A stretch of 64,000 bases of DNA from Atriophallophorus winterbourni. Its lineage: Eukaryota > Platyhelminthes > Trematoda > Plagiorchiida > Microphallidae. The notes beneath the pieces are model-generated. The model was not told the origin of the DNA and searched no databases. It saw only the letters and a program-made list of their open reading frames with translations. Location: positions 62,001-126,000 of the forward strand of contig JACCGJ010019683.1 of NCBI GenBank assembly GCA_013407085.1, given 5' to 3'. The position numbers and the translations under genes are program-made. Position 1 is the first letter of the stretch. Each line of letters starts with the position of its first letter. Below are positions 20,191-30,525 of this stretch, in pieces.

Positions 20191-21600
20191 ATAGACTGTA
20201 AGATAATAGAAATCAATAGCAAGATTCTACATGATTTTAAAGTAAACAGTTTCCTTTAATGAGACATTCATTGAAACATAATTACTGATATTTCACTGAT
20301 GAAAATTGCTACAATAATTTTATTTGATCGAGTTCAGCTGAACTGCAAATAGGTATACAAAAGTTGCCTAGTTTTACAAACTTAATATGGAAACGACTTT
20401 GACTAAAATAAGAATCCATGTGCCGAACACCTATAGCGATTCGATTTAAATCAAAGTCTCGTTTCGACTGGTTGAAAAACGCTGGTGAATTATTAATATT
20501 GCAAGGTAATAAAACGTTACAAAAATGCGCTTCACTGAAGCACTTTACAATTTGAATTTGTTGAAGTCTGGTCGATTTTGGGCAGACAAATGTAAAAGTT
20601 TATCCCTAATGAAATATGGCCAAACCATATGCGTATTCAAACAGAATATTATATATATTTTAGAAGTCAATCAAATACCTATAATTTTGAATTTATCATT
20701 TGATAAAACATAACTAACGACTATTACGCTAAAATAGGACCGGTTACCATGGAAAGTAACTGAATACGACCGCATTCGTACATACAGAATGCGAGGCTTT
20801 GTTCTGCTGGATTCGACCAGATACGTGAATCCAGACGGGTAGCATGCACCAAGTGCTCAACTGTCACATATTCTGCTATATATATAGCAGTATAGTTGGT
20901 AATTTTGAAAGTTTAGATATAATTATTAAGCAGGACGATAGAATTTGGATTCTAATCCTGTGATACTGCAACAATAGAATTATGATATTTAGCTTTCAAT
21001 CCCCAAAACTTTCGCGTCTAGAACTATATTTGTTTTTCCTTTAAACTCAATATACAGGTTATGATGGCTTGAGGAACCAGTCGTAGGCACGATCACCTTT
21101 CTGAGGCTGGCTTACTTCAAGTGCTTGGAGAAAATGTATGACACAATAGTTTGTTAATATCAGATTAGCGGGAAGTTTCCACTTTGTTTGATGAAATGTG
21201 CTCTTCAACATGCAGGATGCACCACAAGCTGAAGAGTTAAAGCCACCATAACGTTTGCATCTCAGAAGCTTCCAGCATTCAACGAGGCCACAATCATGAA
21301 TGCGAACGTGTCCCTGCGTAACGCAGAATTTTCGCTCTATATCGAACGTACGGATTTATTCCTACTTATCTAATTTACTGACAACATTGGATGATTGGAC
21401 AGATAAAGGGCAAGCTTACATGCGCAACTTGATTACCAATCCTACTGTTTAAATACATGCGGATTCTGATCGTACTGGCCATACGTGACGGGTGCAAACA
21501 ATACGTTGCATGCCACAGGTGTAAAGCTGTCTCTAGTGATGATGATGAAGATCAGTCCTTATTGCCGAGGCGAAAACAGTTGAGGGTATTGACTCCATTA
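20191..21600. other. No recognisable feature
   Basis: AT-rich sequence with short frames only. A TATATATAGCA inverted motif near 20875 is simple sequence. Confidence 0.35.
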
Positions 21601-21790
21601 CAAATCAAGCTCACATCGACCATCTAGTGTTACGGTTTGATTATGCAAATCTAAGTAAGTCCACGAAGCTACTTGGGAAAATCAACAATTCTGGCTTGCA
21701 TGACGCTATCAAATATATAACGTGCTAAAACAGGAAAAATTCAGATATTAACAAACAAGTTGAGCTTAATAAATGGAACAAAATCTTGAT
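21600..21790 (+). pseudogene. CR1 endonuclease/linker scrap
   Basis: The plus strand reads HLVLRFDYANLSKSTKLLGK and INNSGLHDAI, which lines up with HLVLSFEFVCNARRASGDVK and the following YFGLRGAI of copy A. It is short and isolated, lying downstream of the TMED gene on the opposite strand. Confidence 0.5.
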
Positions 21791-21820
21791 ACAGAAATCG
21801 TCCCGGTAAGTGTAGCACAG

Positions 21821-21826
21821 TTTATT
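21821..21826 (-). terminator. Poly(A) signal for the TMED gene
   Basis: AATAAA on the minus strand about 145 bases past the TMED stop, the nearest canonical signal. Confidence 0.5.
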
Positions 21827-21968
21827 GAGAAGGAAAAATCACAGCGTAATTACCAACCATTTGAGGAAAGGTTAAATGAAACGAAAACATTAGCATAGTT
21901 ACCGAGTAAAGGGTGATACAAATGCGGAATGAACGCCAATGTGCACAAAAACCAACGTCTGTTTGAAA

Positions 21969-22646
21969 TTAGGAATATTGGGGACGGTGAGAATAAGGAA
22001 CTTTTTTATCCACAAAAAAGCGCTTTAAAACAGTAACTTGTCCAAAGGTGGTTACCAATATGACAAGTGTGACCGCACAACTCCAAAGCAGTACGGCTGT
22101 ATTCAGATCTTCCGCAACCAACCGATCACCCAAATCACGGTTTTTTAACTCAATTTGCAGCGATTCCGCTCTGGACAGTGAAAGATGAGATTGCTCTAAA
22201 AGATCCTCAGAGCGAGAAAGCACAGAAGAGTGTGGAGCTTCACCGGCTTCATCCGATAAGGATTCATAATTTTCCGGTCGAAGTTCGAAATACACACGTT
22301 TGTGGGCCATCGTGGAAAAGGCATTGTTGAAGCAAAATGTGTAAGACGCGTTTCGGACCACATTGAAATAGAATTCGTCATGTGACGTTCGCTGCAAATC
22401 CCTGATAACTTCATCGTTAACGCCTAAAATTTTGATGTTGATATCCAGTTGTCCGCCATAAATAACTTGATACATGAAAATATACTTTTGTGGTTTGAGT
22501 TGAGCGTAGAAACATCGTTCGTCACCATCTTCGAGATCGAAAGTGAATTGTTGTGGATACGATCGCCCCGGAGATAAATGCAGCAGCAGGAAGAAGAAAA
22601 TCGGGACCACATGCGCTTTATCGTATATGGGTACTGTAGGTTTCAT
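21969..22646 (-). CDS. p24/TMED family cargo receptor (TMED7/TMED3-like)
   Basis: 225 residues, uninterrupted, ATG at 22646, stop at 21969-21971. Residues 11-29 form a hydrophobic signal peptide. A GOLD domain follows (about 31-122), with the family's two cysteines at C45 (DERCFYAQ) and C105 (YTFCFNNAFS) and a possible N-glycosylation site at N99 (NAS). About 130-180 is a charged coiled-coil stretch. One membrane span lies at about 183-205. The cytosolic tail VLKRFFVDKKVPYSHRPQYS keeps the FF (210-211) needed for COPII binding and a KK two residues on. p24 proteins cycle between ER and Golgi as cargo receptors of COPII/COPI vesicles. The GQVxxLKxFF tail resembles the gamma subfamily (TMED3/TMED7). 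It is intronless here, unlike many animal TMED genes, so it may be a retrocopy or a naturally single-exon gene. Confidence 0.95.
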   Translation of the reverse strand: MKPTVPIYDKAHVVPIFFFLLLHLSPGRSYPQQFTFDLEDGDERCFYAQLKPQKYIFMYQVIYGGQLDINIKILGVNDEVIRDLQRTSHDEFYFNVVRNASYTFCFNNAFSTMAHKRVYFELRPENYESLSDEAGEAPHSSVLSRSEDLLEQSHLSLSRAESLQIELKNRDLGDRLVAEDLNTAVLLWSCAVTLVILVTTFGQVTVLKRFFVDKKVPYSHRPQYS

Positions 22647-22649
22647 TTT

Positions 22650-23160
22650 AGTATCTCAATCGCTGGAACAAGAAGAGGGTTATGATCAATAAATGTTGGA
22701 GCAATTACGAGATGCGAAGCAGTTTGACGAAGAAGTTCAAATACGCAACAATACTGTCACTGTCTAAAAGTTAGGTAACCAGTAGGTGTGAACAATTTAT
22801 TTTCACTTCCGAATAGAAACACCAGTGAATAAACTTGAAATAAATATGAACCGGCACAAACCACAAAAAATAAACGTAAACCGTGATACTAGCAAGTTAA
22901 TAATATCACGCGTAATATCAAACTCATATCACAACGTATAGGGGGTAATTGCTTTATGTGAGCATTCGTAAGAGATTCACACAGCGGGATCCCCGTGGTT
23001 ACAGCACAAATCAACACTGTTTAACAAGCTTGTGAGTATAAATGAATCACTAGTTCAATACCGCCATTAAATCTGGAAAAGGCGGCGGGAAGATCATTCA
23101 TCTTAACCAATACTGTAACACATTTGTAGCAAATAACTTAATTCTAGCAACATCCGTCTA
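22650..23160. other. Upstream region of the TMED gene
   Basis: Presumed promoter and 5' UTR side. No TATA box in a convincing place, no repeat and no other gene. Confidence 0.35.
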
Positions 23161-23165
23161 CTAAT

Positions 23166-23345
23166 TTGCAAAAGGTAGTAAGCTGCAGGCGAAAACACGC
23201 TGGAGTCTCACTGCCATTTCTATTTTCATATCTGTCTAAGCTTGGACAACCTGACAGTATTTCAGCCCACGTGAAGTCTCTGACTGTGCGGCACTTTACC
23301 TGGATCAGGCTTGTACTTTCATACCATATACCTGGTGAGTGGCTC
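23166..23345 (-). repeat. SINE family 2, copy on minus strand
   Basis: The reverse complement carries the full set of blocks: ATGAAAGTACAAGCCTGATCC, GGTAAAGTGCCGCACAGTCA, CCAAGCTTAGACAGATATGA, and AGTGAGACTCCAGCGTGTTT at the distal end. The same blocks in the same order are at 26.53-26.70 and 45.89-46.04 kb. A box-A-like TAGCCCACGTG occurs on the opposite strand in most copies (decayed here), but no convincing box B, so a tRNA origin is unproven. Confidence 0.8.
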
Positions 23346-23795
23346 TGAAAAAGCCCGGAGAACACAACCAAGCATAGCTCAATGGTTCATTGAGGTACAA
23401 AAACCATCACACCACGTTAAGGTCAAGTCGCAGCGTAATGTGAGTGTATGCAAGTGGTTTCTTTGCCTTGAAACTTGACGAATTTATAGAAACTCAACAA
23501 TTATATAATCATGTGAGATAACCTACAAGATTCGGCGGAGATCATACACCTTTTCTATTTGATTTGTTGCTAACCAATGAAGAATTGATAATTAGAGAAA
23601 CGCACAATGAACCACCCCTTGGGAAGAAAATCTGGACTTGAAGTTGTTATATTTTTTATGCGAGCTACCCAGCTGAAAAACCTATTAAGTTCTGACTGTC
23701 TCAAATTATAATGCTTTTTCGTGACATAATGTCAGCAAACACTTTTGTTTACCGACACTTCTACAGTGACCTGGCCCGAGTTCGTAATGAGATGG
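23346..23795. other. No recognisable feature
   Basis: No motif beyond simple sequence. Confidence 0.35.
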
Positions 23796-23796
23796 C

Positions 23797-24092
23797 ATCA
23801 TCATCATCATCATGAAGCACAAGTCTGGAGCCAGACAAAGTGCCAAGCAATATGAAGCAGGAAAAGCAGATAAGCAAGCGCGTGGAAAAGGGAAAGCAGG
23901 CAAGCGGGATACGCAAAAGTAAATGCACAAAAAGCAGCTTGTTTTTGTAGTTTCACTGCATGCGATTTTTTGGTATTTTTGTTTTTATGTAAAATAATAC
24001 CGGATAAAAATTATGACACACATAATAAAATACACCGGCGCCACTGACTTCGGTTTTTAGCCATATCGCGTAAGGTTTCCAGCCAACTATTA
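23797..24092 (+). repeat. Direct duplication, left copy (~300 bp)
   Basis: Starts with a CAT run and GAAGCACAAGTCTGGAGCCAG and ends CAGCCAACTATTA. The right copy at 24399-24648 has the same order: GAAGCACAA, GCCAAGCAATATGAAGCA, AAAAAGCAGCTTG, TTTCACTGCATGCGA, AATAATACCGGATAAAAA, CACTGACTTCGGTTT, ATATCGCGTAAGGTTT. The head (GAAGCACAAGTCTGGAGCCAGACAAAGTGCC in pieces) resembles the SINE family 2 head, so this is probably a longer relative of that SINE. Confidence 0.8.
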
Positions 24093-24235
24093 TGAAAGGG
24101 CACTTGCTTTTGAGCCATTCACCCTTACTCAACACGTTTAAACAGAAACCGAAACATCACAATTGTTTTGTATGCAGCAGAACTCGGAAATGTATGTGAT
24201 ATAGAAACGATGAATGTAATAAAAGTTGCGCTTGT

Positions 24236-24400
24236 ATGTCACTGTTGGATAAGGTTATTATGACCAACCTGTTGAATCACATGAGCCCACATTCATAAAA
24301 ACAGTGTTTGAACATATGACCATGAACAAAAAAGATCAATTGCATGCATATTCATCATACACACACAGACCGGTTTTGTGCTGTTTGCACACATCAGGTC
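24236..24400 (-). repeat. Dispersed hairpin repeat, copy 3
   Basis: The minus-strand words GATTCAACAGGTTGGTCAT and AACAGTGACATACAAGCGCAAC match copies at 0.78 and 2.69 kb. Here the hairpin arms (24252-24270) are partly mismatched. The GCATGCATATTCATCATACA and CGGTTTTGTGCTGTTTGCAC blocks at 24340-24392 match 56.66 kb. This copy leads straight into the right copy of the direct duplication. Confidence 0.6.
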
Positions 24401-24648
24401 ATCATCATCATGAAGCACAACTCTCGAGCAAGACAAACTGCCAAGCAATATGAAGCACGAAAAGCAGATAAGCGGAATATGAAAAAGAAAATGAACAAAA
24501 AGCAGCTTGATTTTTTCGTTTCACTGCATGCGACTTTGTGATTTTTTTATAAAATAATACCGGATAAAAAATATGACATAATAAAATACACTGCCGCCAC
24601 TGACTTCGGTTTGCAGAAATATCGCGTAAGGTTTTCAGCCAACTATTA
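24399..24648 (+). repeat. Direct duplication, right copy
   Basis: Colinear with 23797-24092, about 46 bases shorter through internal losses. It ends TCAGCCAACTATTA and abuts the 3' end of an RTE LINE fragment. Confidence 0.8.
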
Positions 24649-24654
24649 GGTGGA

Positions 24655-25565
24655 GCTTTTGGACCTCACCCAGGCAAATGAATACGCCCAACTGAGCCTA
24701 GCGCTACGGTGAGTTTCTTCATGCCAACGCGCCACGTCCTAGACTGGCCACTCAGTTGTTTCTCCCAGCTTCTGCCAGGCTCTGCGAATAAGGCGCGGTA
24801 TGGTATACGGTGAAGAGGCATTCTTAAAACATGTCCCAGCCATCGCCAACGAGCAAGCATGAATATTTCTCTCAGTCCGTGGCCACCTGGTCCTAACACC
24901 CGCTTGCAGACATCTATGTTTGTAACGCGATGCTGCCACCGAATGCGAGCAATCCTACGCAGGCAACGGGTGTCAAAAACAAAAAGCCGACGGACATCCT
25001 CCGCTTGGATAGACCAGGTTTAGCAGCCATAAAATAGTGTAGCACGCACCTCTGCGTTTAGTATGGAGTGAAACATCGCGTCGACGCAAACGCTGCACCT
25101 GCTTTGCGAACACGATATGAGATCTCGTCCTCGACACAACCGCCAGCAGAGATACAACTACCAAGGTAAACAAAGCTGTCGATCAATCCAAGATTGACGC
25201 CGCACACAGTTAGGTTTGGAAGAGAGCCGCTCCAATCCTGGGTAAGTGTTTTACACTTGTTAGGCGCAAAGTACATGCCATACCTCGAAGATTTAAGTGC
25301 CAGGCGGTCCAGGGCTTGTTGCATTATATGAGGGTCATGTCCCAGAATTGCGATGCCATCGGCATGCTCTAGATCGGCAGCTCTCTCACCCGGCAGAAGT
25401 TCAACACCTGCGCCCAGCAGACTAGCTAAAGCTTTCCTTAATACATCGTCGATCGCGAAGTTAAAAAGGAACGGCGAGATAGGGCAGCCCTGACGAACCC
25501 CGTTGGAGATATTGAACGAGGACGACAATTGTCCGTACGCTCGAACTCTGCCCGAAGTTTGATGG
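24655..25565 (-). pseudogene. RTE (SR2-like) LINE, RT domain and C-terminus
   Basis: The minus strand reads TSGRVRAYGQLSSSFNISNG, VRQGCPISPFLFNFAIDDVL, then a DLEHADGIAILG block in place of the usual ADD motif, KSSRYGMYFAPNKCK and FVYLGSCISAGGCVEDEIS. A frameshift near 25070 follows, then RRRDVSLHTK and, further down, LARWRWLGHVLRMP, a hallmark of RTE C-termini. RTE elements in schistosomes are known as SR2. The catalytic Tyr-Ala-Asp-Asp is altered (HADG), so this copy cannot work. The 3' end is near 24655. Confidence 0.88.
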
Positions 25566-25720
25566 GTGGTCGAGTGTGACGATATACCCTGAGAGTTAAA
25601 GTCTCCCATTATGAGGACATGTGTGAAGTGTTGAGAAAGTCCGAGTCGGATGGCAGCCAGCAAAGACGCTGTACTGGATTCTGCATTTGGATGGCTGTAG
25701 ATCACACCCAACAAGGCCAC
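25566..25720 (-). pseudogene. CR1-type endonuclease piece fused in frame to RTE
   Basis: About 50 residues (LLGVIYSHPNAESSTASLLA, FTHVLIMGDFNSQG) are CR1-type APE endonuclease. They run without a stop into the RTE sequence at TSGRVRAYG. In the CR1 at 5.6-8.6 kb the same place reads LGVIYRSPNSS ... LLIMGDFNLP. The join is seen directly in one open frame (25720-25058). Confidence 0.8.
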
Positions 25721-25920
25721 TTACTTTACTTTTGTGCGACTATCTCCTCCTGGAGGATGAGTCGACTTCAATAAAGAGTCTTGGGAATTTGGGCACAAAG
25801 CGGCGTCCCCAGCACCACAAGGCCACATCGTCGCGCTGCAAGGAAACTCTTCATCACAAAGTGTCAGGAACATATAGATCAGGGTCTTGGATCGCTCCAC
25901 AGCGTAGTGTTTGTTTGTAA
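25721..25920. other. Unassigned spacer
   Basis: Between the chimeric LINE and a SINE. A CAACAAGGCCAC / CACAAGGCCACA partial duplication is visible. No function assigned. Confidence 0.3.
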
Positions 25921-25924
25921 TACA

Positions 25925-26040
25925 ATGGTATGGTATGAAAGCACAAGCCTGATCCAGGCAAAGTGCCGCAGTCAGAGACTGCACGTGGGCTAAGATACTG
26001 TCGGGTTGTCCAGGCCTAGACAGATATGAGGAAGAAAAAA
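25925..26040 (+). repeat. SINE family 2, copy
   Basis: GGTATGGTATGAAAGCACAA, GCCTGATCCAGGCAAAGTGC, CAGAGACTGCACGTGGGC, TAAGATACTGTCGGGTTG, TAGACAGATATGAGG. A head-only copy lacking the GTGAGACTCCAGCG tail. Confidence 0.88.
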
Positions 26041-26129
26041 CAATACAATACACCTCCACCCATAGTCTCGCGATTAATGCAGAATGACAGCGTTTGAGAG
26101 CATTATTTCAGTATCCAATATGGTTGGGA

Positions 26130-27060
26130 TCAACCAGGATTCTGTGATGGCAATGAGATCGAATTTTTTGTAAAATGGAGCAGTTGTAATTCGGAGAATT
26201 TGTTCATGAATCCTCGGGTGTTCATACAGCAACAGGACAGTGTATCGCAGTGAAGTTGGGCGTCGTGAGGTGTACCATATAGGAAGCCGATCAGGAAGGG
26301 TAGGTTTTTTGAGGCGGCTGCTTCATATAATTCCGGCTGATCGACCTCGGGTGTTGGGTCAGTACTTTTCGGCTCAGATTTAATACAATTGGTATCGATA
26401 GACGATCGAACGCGAATTTCTGAAGGAGCTTTCCATCGGTTCACATACCAAAAGTCGAGCGCCAACGTGACCATAATTTCGCACTGGAATGTTATCTTGG
26501 TAATTCGGGTGGCACTGCCTTTGTAGTTCGGTATGGTATGGTATAAAAGCACAAGCCTGATCCAGACAAAGTGCCGCATAGTCAGAGACTGCACGTAGGC
26601 TAGGATACTGTCAGGTTGCCCGGGCCTAGACAGATATAAGAAAGAGAATAAAGATGGTAGTGAGACTCCAGCGTGTTTTAGCATGCAACTCACTGCCGTC
26701 GGCCAATCAATTTAACACGGTGTTAGCCGTAGAGCACAGAAATGCTACAGGATTGCACATCTGTACAACAAAGGAGGTTTTGTTTTTGTGTTTATACCGA
26801 CGAAGCGAGTAGTTTGGTGACATAGGTAGGTGTTTAAGTGATGCTTTGAGTGTGCCCGTTATGTCAGATTGCTGTTGTATGAAACGCGATTGCTCACAGT
26901 CGTGAATCTTGATTTTGATTTCGTCAGCGTCGGAAAGCTCGGGATGCCGTGTACATATATGCTACGTTTGTCACTGTCATGCTTGCATACAAAAGATTTT
27001 TCTAGGCTTGCCGTGCTGCCCATGGTAGGTCCGCGAAGATGCGGACTGGGGTAGGGGATT
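26130..27060 (-). pseudogene. CR1 ORF1 C-terminus and start of ORF2, SINE-interrupted
   Basis: Read on the minus strand, 27060-26775 gives KRSIYVHGIPELSDADEIKI and LPMSPNYSLRRYKHKNKT, then a SINE at 26525-26770. The frame resumes with NYKGSATRITKITF (compare INYKGDGPKPLRITFL in copy A ORF1) and MVTLALDFWYVNRWKAPSEI. Near 26230 ORF2 begins with MNTRGFMNKFSELQLL, the usual start of the endonuclease. The family is a different CR1 lineage from copy A. Confidence 0.72.
26525..26772 (+). repeat. SINE family 2, longest copy
   Basis: Head GGTATGGTATGGTATAAAAG through TAGACAGATATAAG, then the tail block GTAGTGAGACTCCAGCGTGT, CATGCAACTCACTGCCGTCG, GCCAATCAATTTAACACGGT and GATTGCACATCTGTAC. The tail is shared with 45.9-46.1 kb, which sets the full family length at about 240 bp. 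It lies inside a CR1 ORF1, in the opposite orientation. Confidence 0.85.
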
Positions 27061-27400
27061 TGTGAAGTGCGTAAGTGGAGAGAAGCACGATTTCAGTTGC
27101 TTCAAGGGACTTTAGGTTGACAACCGCACCACGCTAGCGGCTTCCGAAGAAACTTGAAGTACAGCAAATTTGATCCCACTGCGAAGTCTTCAGAGACGTT
27201 CTTTGAAACACGTCGACTTGGATTCGGGCACATTTGTGCAGATTATAGTCATTCTCCCATCCCGAGAATTCTGCATAGGGTTTTTCTGTTGATTAGCAGG
27301 AGGACGTGTTGCATCTATCGATGTGGCGTCGAGATATGGGGATCAATAGGCACACGAGGTGACGCAGCAATCACTTCAGAGTAGCCAAGCTTGGTGGCAT
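27061..27400 (-). other. Probable rest of the CR1 ORF1, unresolved
   Basis: Continuation of the LINE above. Individual words are protein-like, but I could not align them residue by residue. Confidence 0.3.
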
Positions 27401-27439
27401 TCTTCTTCTTCTGAATCGAAAGCAGAAGGGATAAAATCC

Positions 27440-28800
27440 GATTTGAGCTTCATCACAGCAACAAAGATGGGTGACTTTTGCTGACAAGGCAAGCCCAGAG
27501 AGTAGAGGAACACCAATATATCATTCCGGGGATCAGGTCCATCCGTCTCAACAAATGCGCTTTTGAATAGCTATTCTGATGGTAGAGACAGGAGCTTTTT
27601 CGGTAGAGTTCCAAGTGTTCACCACCCAAGTGGACAGCGTGCTCACATTACTCAGCCTTACCCTTCTAGGCTTATGCAACTTAAGATCATGCCCACGAGT
27701 CCTCGACTCACCTACTAATTGGATTTACCAAGAACAGGACGCGTCAGGAGCAGGCCAAACGTTTCCCTTCGAAGTTTCAGTAAGCTCCATTTATCCACGT
27801 ACGCGAGGTGGAGCATTACATGAACCATTTTAGTTCCCCTCCTTTTTTATTCTCTCCAAGGAGTCGCATTCACCTTTAGACTGAGGAAATGCAACAGGTC
27901 GCCCATATTCTAACGAGGGAAATGGTCGCAAATGAACGCCGAATCGCCCAGATCATCCTGGTAGCGCTGCCTATTCTAAGACAAGTGTCAGTCTTCGACT
28001 TCAAGAAATCCATAACCAGAATCCCTATGTCTTTTTCGACCGTCACCGCTTTAATAGGCTCACTTCCCAGAAAGAATTCACCAGCAGTGTCATCGGAGTA
28101 TATGCGCATGTCGACTGTCTTGTCCTCAATTATAGCTGTCACCAACGATGTGTCCAGCTGACTAAGTCATCAACTGCTTATTGCAGTTGCATGTGGATAT
28201 CGCAGGAACTGGCAGAGGCCCACAGTTTCAGATCATCCGTGAATAAAAGACAATCGATGGCTACCGCGTCTGGAATGTCATTTACGAAAATTTAGAATAA
28301 CAATGGGCCAAGGACAGATTACTGCGGCACTCCGTAGCTAGCTATCAACTCTGAAAACAAAACTCCATTTACCTCTACACGGCTTGACCGCCTTGAGATG
28401 AATGCCTCGATCCAATTAAGACAGCCTTGAATAACCAGACCCTCCAGCTTGACGAACAACTGACGATGGTATGTTATGAAAGCACAAGCCTGATCCAGGC
28501 AAAGTGCCGCACTGTCAAAAACTGCGCGTGGGCTAAGATACTGTCAGGTTTCCCAGGCCTAGGCAGATATGGGGAAGAAAAAAGAACAGGATAGGGCGGA
28601 TATTTTCTTCAGAAAAATGAGGTGTTGAACACGTCACAAACTTCATCTCGAATAGTTTCACGCGTGCTTTCAGTGACGGGATGATGTCTTTCTGTTGATC
28701 CAGCAAAGTAAACAGAGCGGATAATTGGTTTTTTGGAACAATGTACGCAAGAACATGTTAAGTTTGTGCGCAGTTGATGCTCTTTTAATTGTGACGTTGA
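27440..28800 (-). pseudogene. CR1 LINE (lineage F): RT and C-terminus, SINE-interrupted
   Basis: The minus strand from about 28440 reads KLEGLVIQGCLNWIEAFISR, RRSSRVEVNGVL, a decayed PQSVLGPLLF-like box near 28320, DCLLFTDDLKLWAS near 28240 (the F/YADD box as FTDD), then AVTVEKDIGILVMDFLKSKT and RIGSATRMIWAIRRSF. The C-terminus (VRLSNVSTLSTWVVNTWNS) is at 27540-27700. A SINE splits the copy at 28463-28575, and the linker continues above it to about 28800. The same lineage occurs at 33.5-35.9 kb on the plus strand. Confidence 0.82.
28463..28575 (+). repeat. SINE family 2, inside a LINE
   Basis: GGTATGTTATGAAAGCACAA, GCCTGATCCAGGCAAAGTGC, CGCGTGGGCTAAGATACTGT, CCTAGGCAGATATGGGG. Head-only copy, inserted antisense into lineage-F CR1 RT. 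Confidence 0.88.
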
Positions 28801-28929
28801 TAACCCGGAACAACCCGAGTGGAACCATGTGAAGCAACTGCTACACTCAATTCATTCAGAGAAGGCTTTGTAGCAGCCTCCCTTGCCACAAACGATGTCC
28901 AAATTTGGCAAGATCGACGTTCGTTTTTT

Positions 28930-29523
28930 GAAGGATTTATTCAGTTCAGTTTGCACAGGACAGTATGTGGCTGACAAGCCAATCGAGCGTCCAGAATTTC
29001 TTTCGGTGGAAAGCTGCGGAGAAGCGCCCACCACTGCCAAAGGGTCAATCCTTTTTCTCCGTGTGGAACCTCTGATGGTCGTAGGACTAGGAGAATGTAG
29101 TTGGAGGAGCACCGCGCTATAATCGATGCACTGCCAAAAGGTAATTTTCTTTCTTCTCTGTTTGCAATCTCTGATGATCGCGGTGCCAGGCGCTGTAGTA
29201 GTAGGATAGTAGTAGGACAGCAACGCGCAATAATCGATGCTGGAAAAAAGAAAAGGCAGTTTCTCCTCACCAGCACGGTGAGAGGTCAGCTGATGGAGAA
29301 TCAAGAATAGGAAGATGCTCTAAAATTGCTACAGTGAATAGCGAGCAAAATGGAGGACAACCTAAGCATGGTAATCATGGGATGTAATCAGAGAATAACT
29401 TACTCCAGTCACGGTCTAAACCCTGCTTGAAAGTTGAGACGGAACTACAGGAGATAAGTTCTTGAGGGAGCTTGTTCCAGAAGTTGACCACCCTGAGGCT
29501 GAAAAAGTTTTTCCTAGAATCTA
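28930..29523 (-). pseudogene. CR1 lineage H2: 3' UTR and ORF2 end, left of a nested insertion
   Basis: On the minus strand the ORF2 end (DSRKNFFSLRVVNFWNKLPQ, ELISCSSVSTFKQGL; 29523-29410) is followed by a 3' UTR ending near 28935 in CTGAACTGAA repeats. The paralogous copy at 40.06-40.86 kb has the same UTR order (CAGCACGGTGAGAGGTCAGCT, GGTGGAAAGCTGC) and a longer CTGAA tail. The ORF2 body continues at 30526-31060 beyond the insertion. Confidence 0.85.
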
Positions 29524-30525
29524 TAGTCAATAGTATATTATGGTACAAAAGCTATGAGCTTAAAATATAACCATAGGATAGTCAGTACAGGGGGTCGGGT
29601 GGAGTTCAGCGGGTTCGGCGTCAATCGCCAAAGTTCAGTAAAGGGTGTGGTTATGTATCATAACAGTCAATACAGGGGAGATGAATCGGCGAGGTTCCGT
29701 AAACGTATCTGGAAAGGAAGAGGAAAATGGGTGCAGTATCGGGAAGAAGAAAAAAGAGAATCCATTAAACTTGTTGAGAAAAATAGAGATAAGCGTCAAG
29801 CCGCTTTTTAAAAATCGAAAGCGATGGGGAGGTTACGACAAAAACTGGTAGATCATTCCAAAAACGAGGGGTACGGACAGAAAAGAAAAATTTACGGCAG
29901 TTTAACCGACTGGGCTGGTGGGCTAGCTTGAAAACATGCCCCCGGGTTCCGGAACTGGGTGCCATCAAAAGCAGTCCATGGCACGGATGTTTGTTCTCCT
30001 TAAGGATCTGGAAAACCAGTATCAGATCACCTCGGATGCGACGGTAACTGATCGGGAACACGTTGAGTTGCTGGAGGCGGTCCTCATAGTTCAGTAAACT
30101 GAGTCCTTTGACGAGCTTTGTGAACCTCCGTTGAGCCTTCTCTAGGACGTGATGGTCACGCTTTAACCATGGAGACCAAACGGATACCGCATATTCCAGG
30201 TGGGGTCTGATGTACGCGTGTAGGAGCGAGGAAAAGAGGCGGCGGTCAAAAGACCCGAATACCCTTTTGAGGAGCCCTACGTTGCGATTGGCGACTGATG
30301 ATGCGAGGGAACATTGGGCTGAGCACCCAAGATCACTTTGAACCAATACGCCGAGGTCCTTTTCTAGCATACTCACCGAAAGTTCGGTGTTCCCTAGCTT
30401 GTAACTAGGTTCGCCAGAGTGACGGATGCGGAGAGATCGGCATATTCGTGGGTTGAAAGGGAGCTGGTTCGACGTTGCCCAGTTATTAAGTGAGGTAAGA
30501 TCGGCTTGCAGGTCATCACAATCAT
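29524..30525 (-). mobile_element. 5'-truncated CR1 (lineage H1) nested in lineage H2
   Basis: About 1.0 kb with a clean C-terminal frame (30376-29765): EKDLGVLVQSDLGCSAQCSL, SVANRNVGLLKRVFGSFDRR, YIRPHLEYAVSVWSPWL, RRFTKLVKGL and SRLNCRKFFFSVRTPRFWND. Its ends fall at TCTA (29520-29523) and TCTA (30526-30529), a likely target duplication, and joining the flanks restores the sequence seen uninterrupted at 40.53-40.57 kb. Part of the RT upstream (LTSLNNWATSNQLPFNPR) is present to 30.5 kb. The intact frame indicates that it is younger than its host copy. Confidence 0.88.

Noticed and set aside
24344..24541. 65-codon frame ending in a Lys-rich stretch
   Set aside because: Lies across a dispersed repeat and the direct duplication; the frame is not kept in the other copy.
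28852..29310. Overlapping 79-150 codon frames on both strands as a gene
   Set aside because: The same DNA at 40.06-40.35 kb is the 3' UTR of a CR1 lineage; the frames are not conserved.
29554..29851. Basic, Lys/Arg-rich plus-strand frames
   Set aside because: Antisense and 3' UTR of the nested CR1 at 29.5-30.5 kb.
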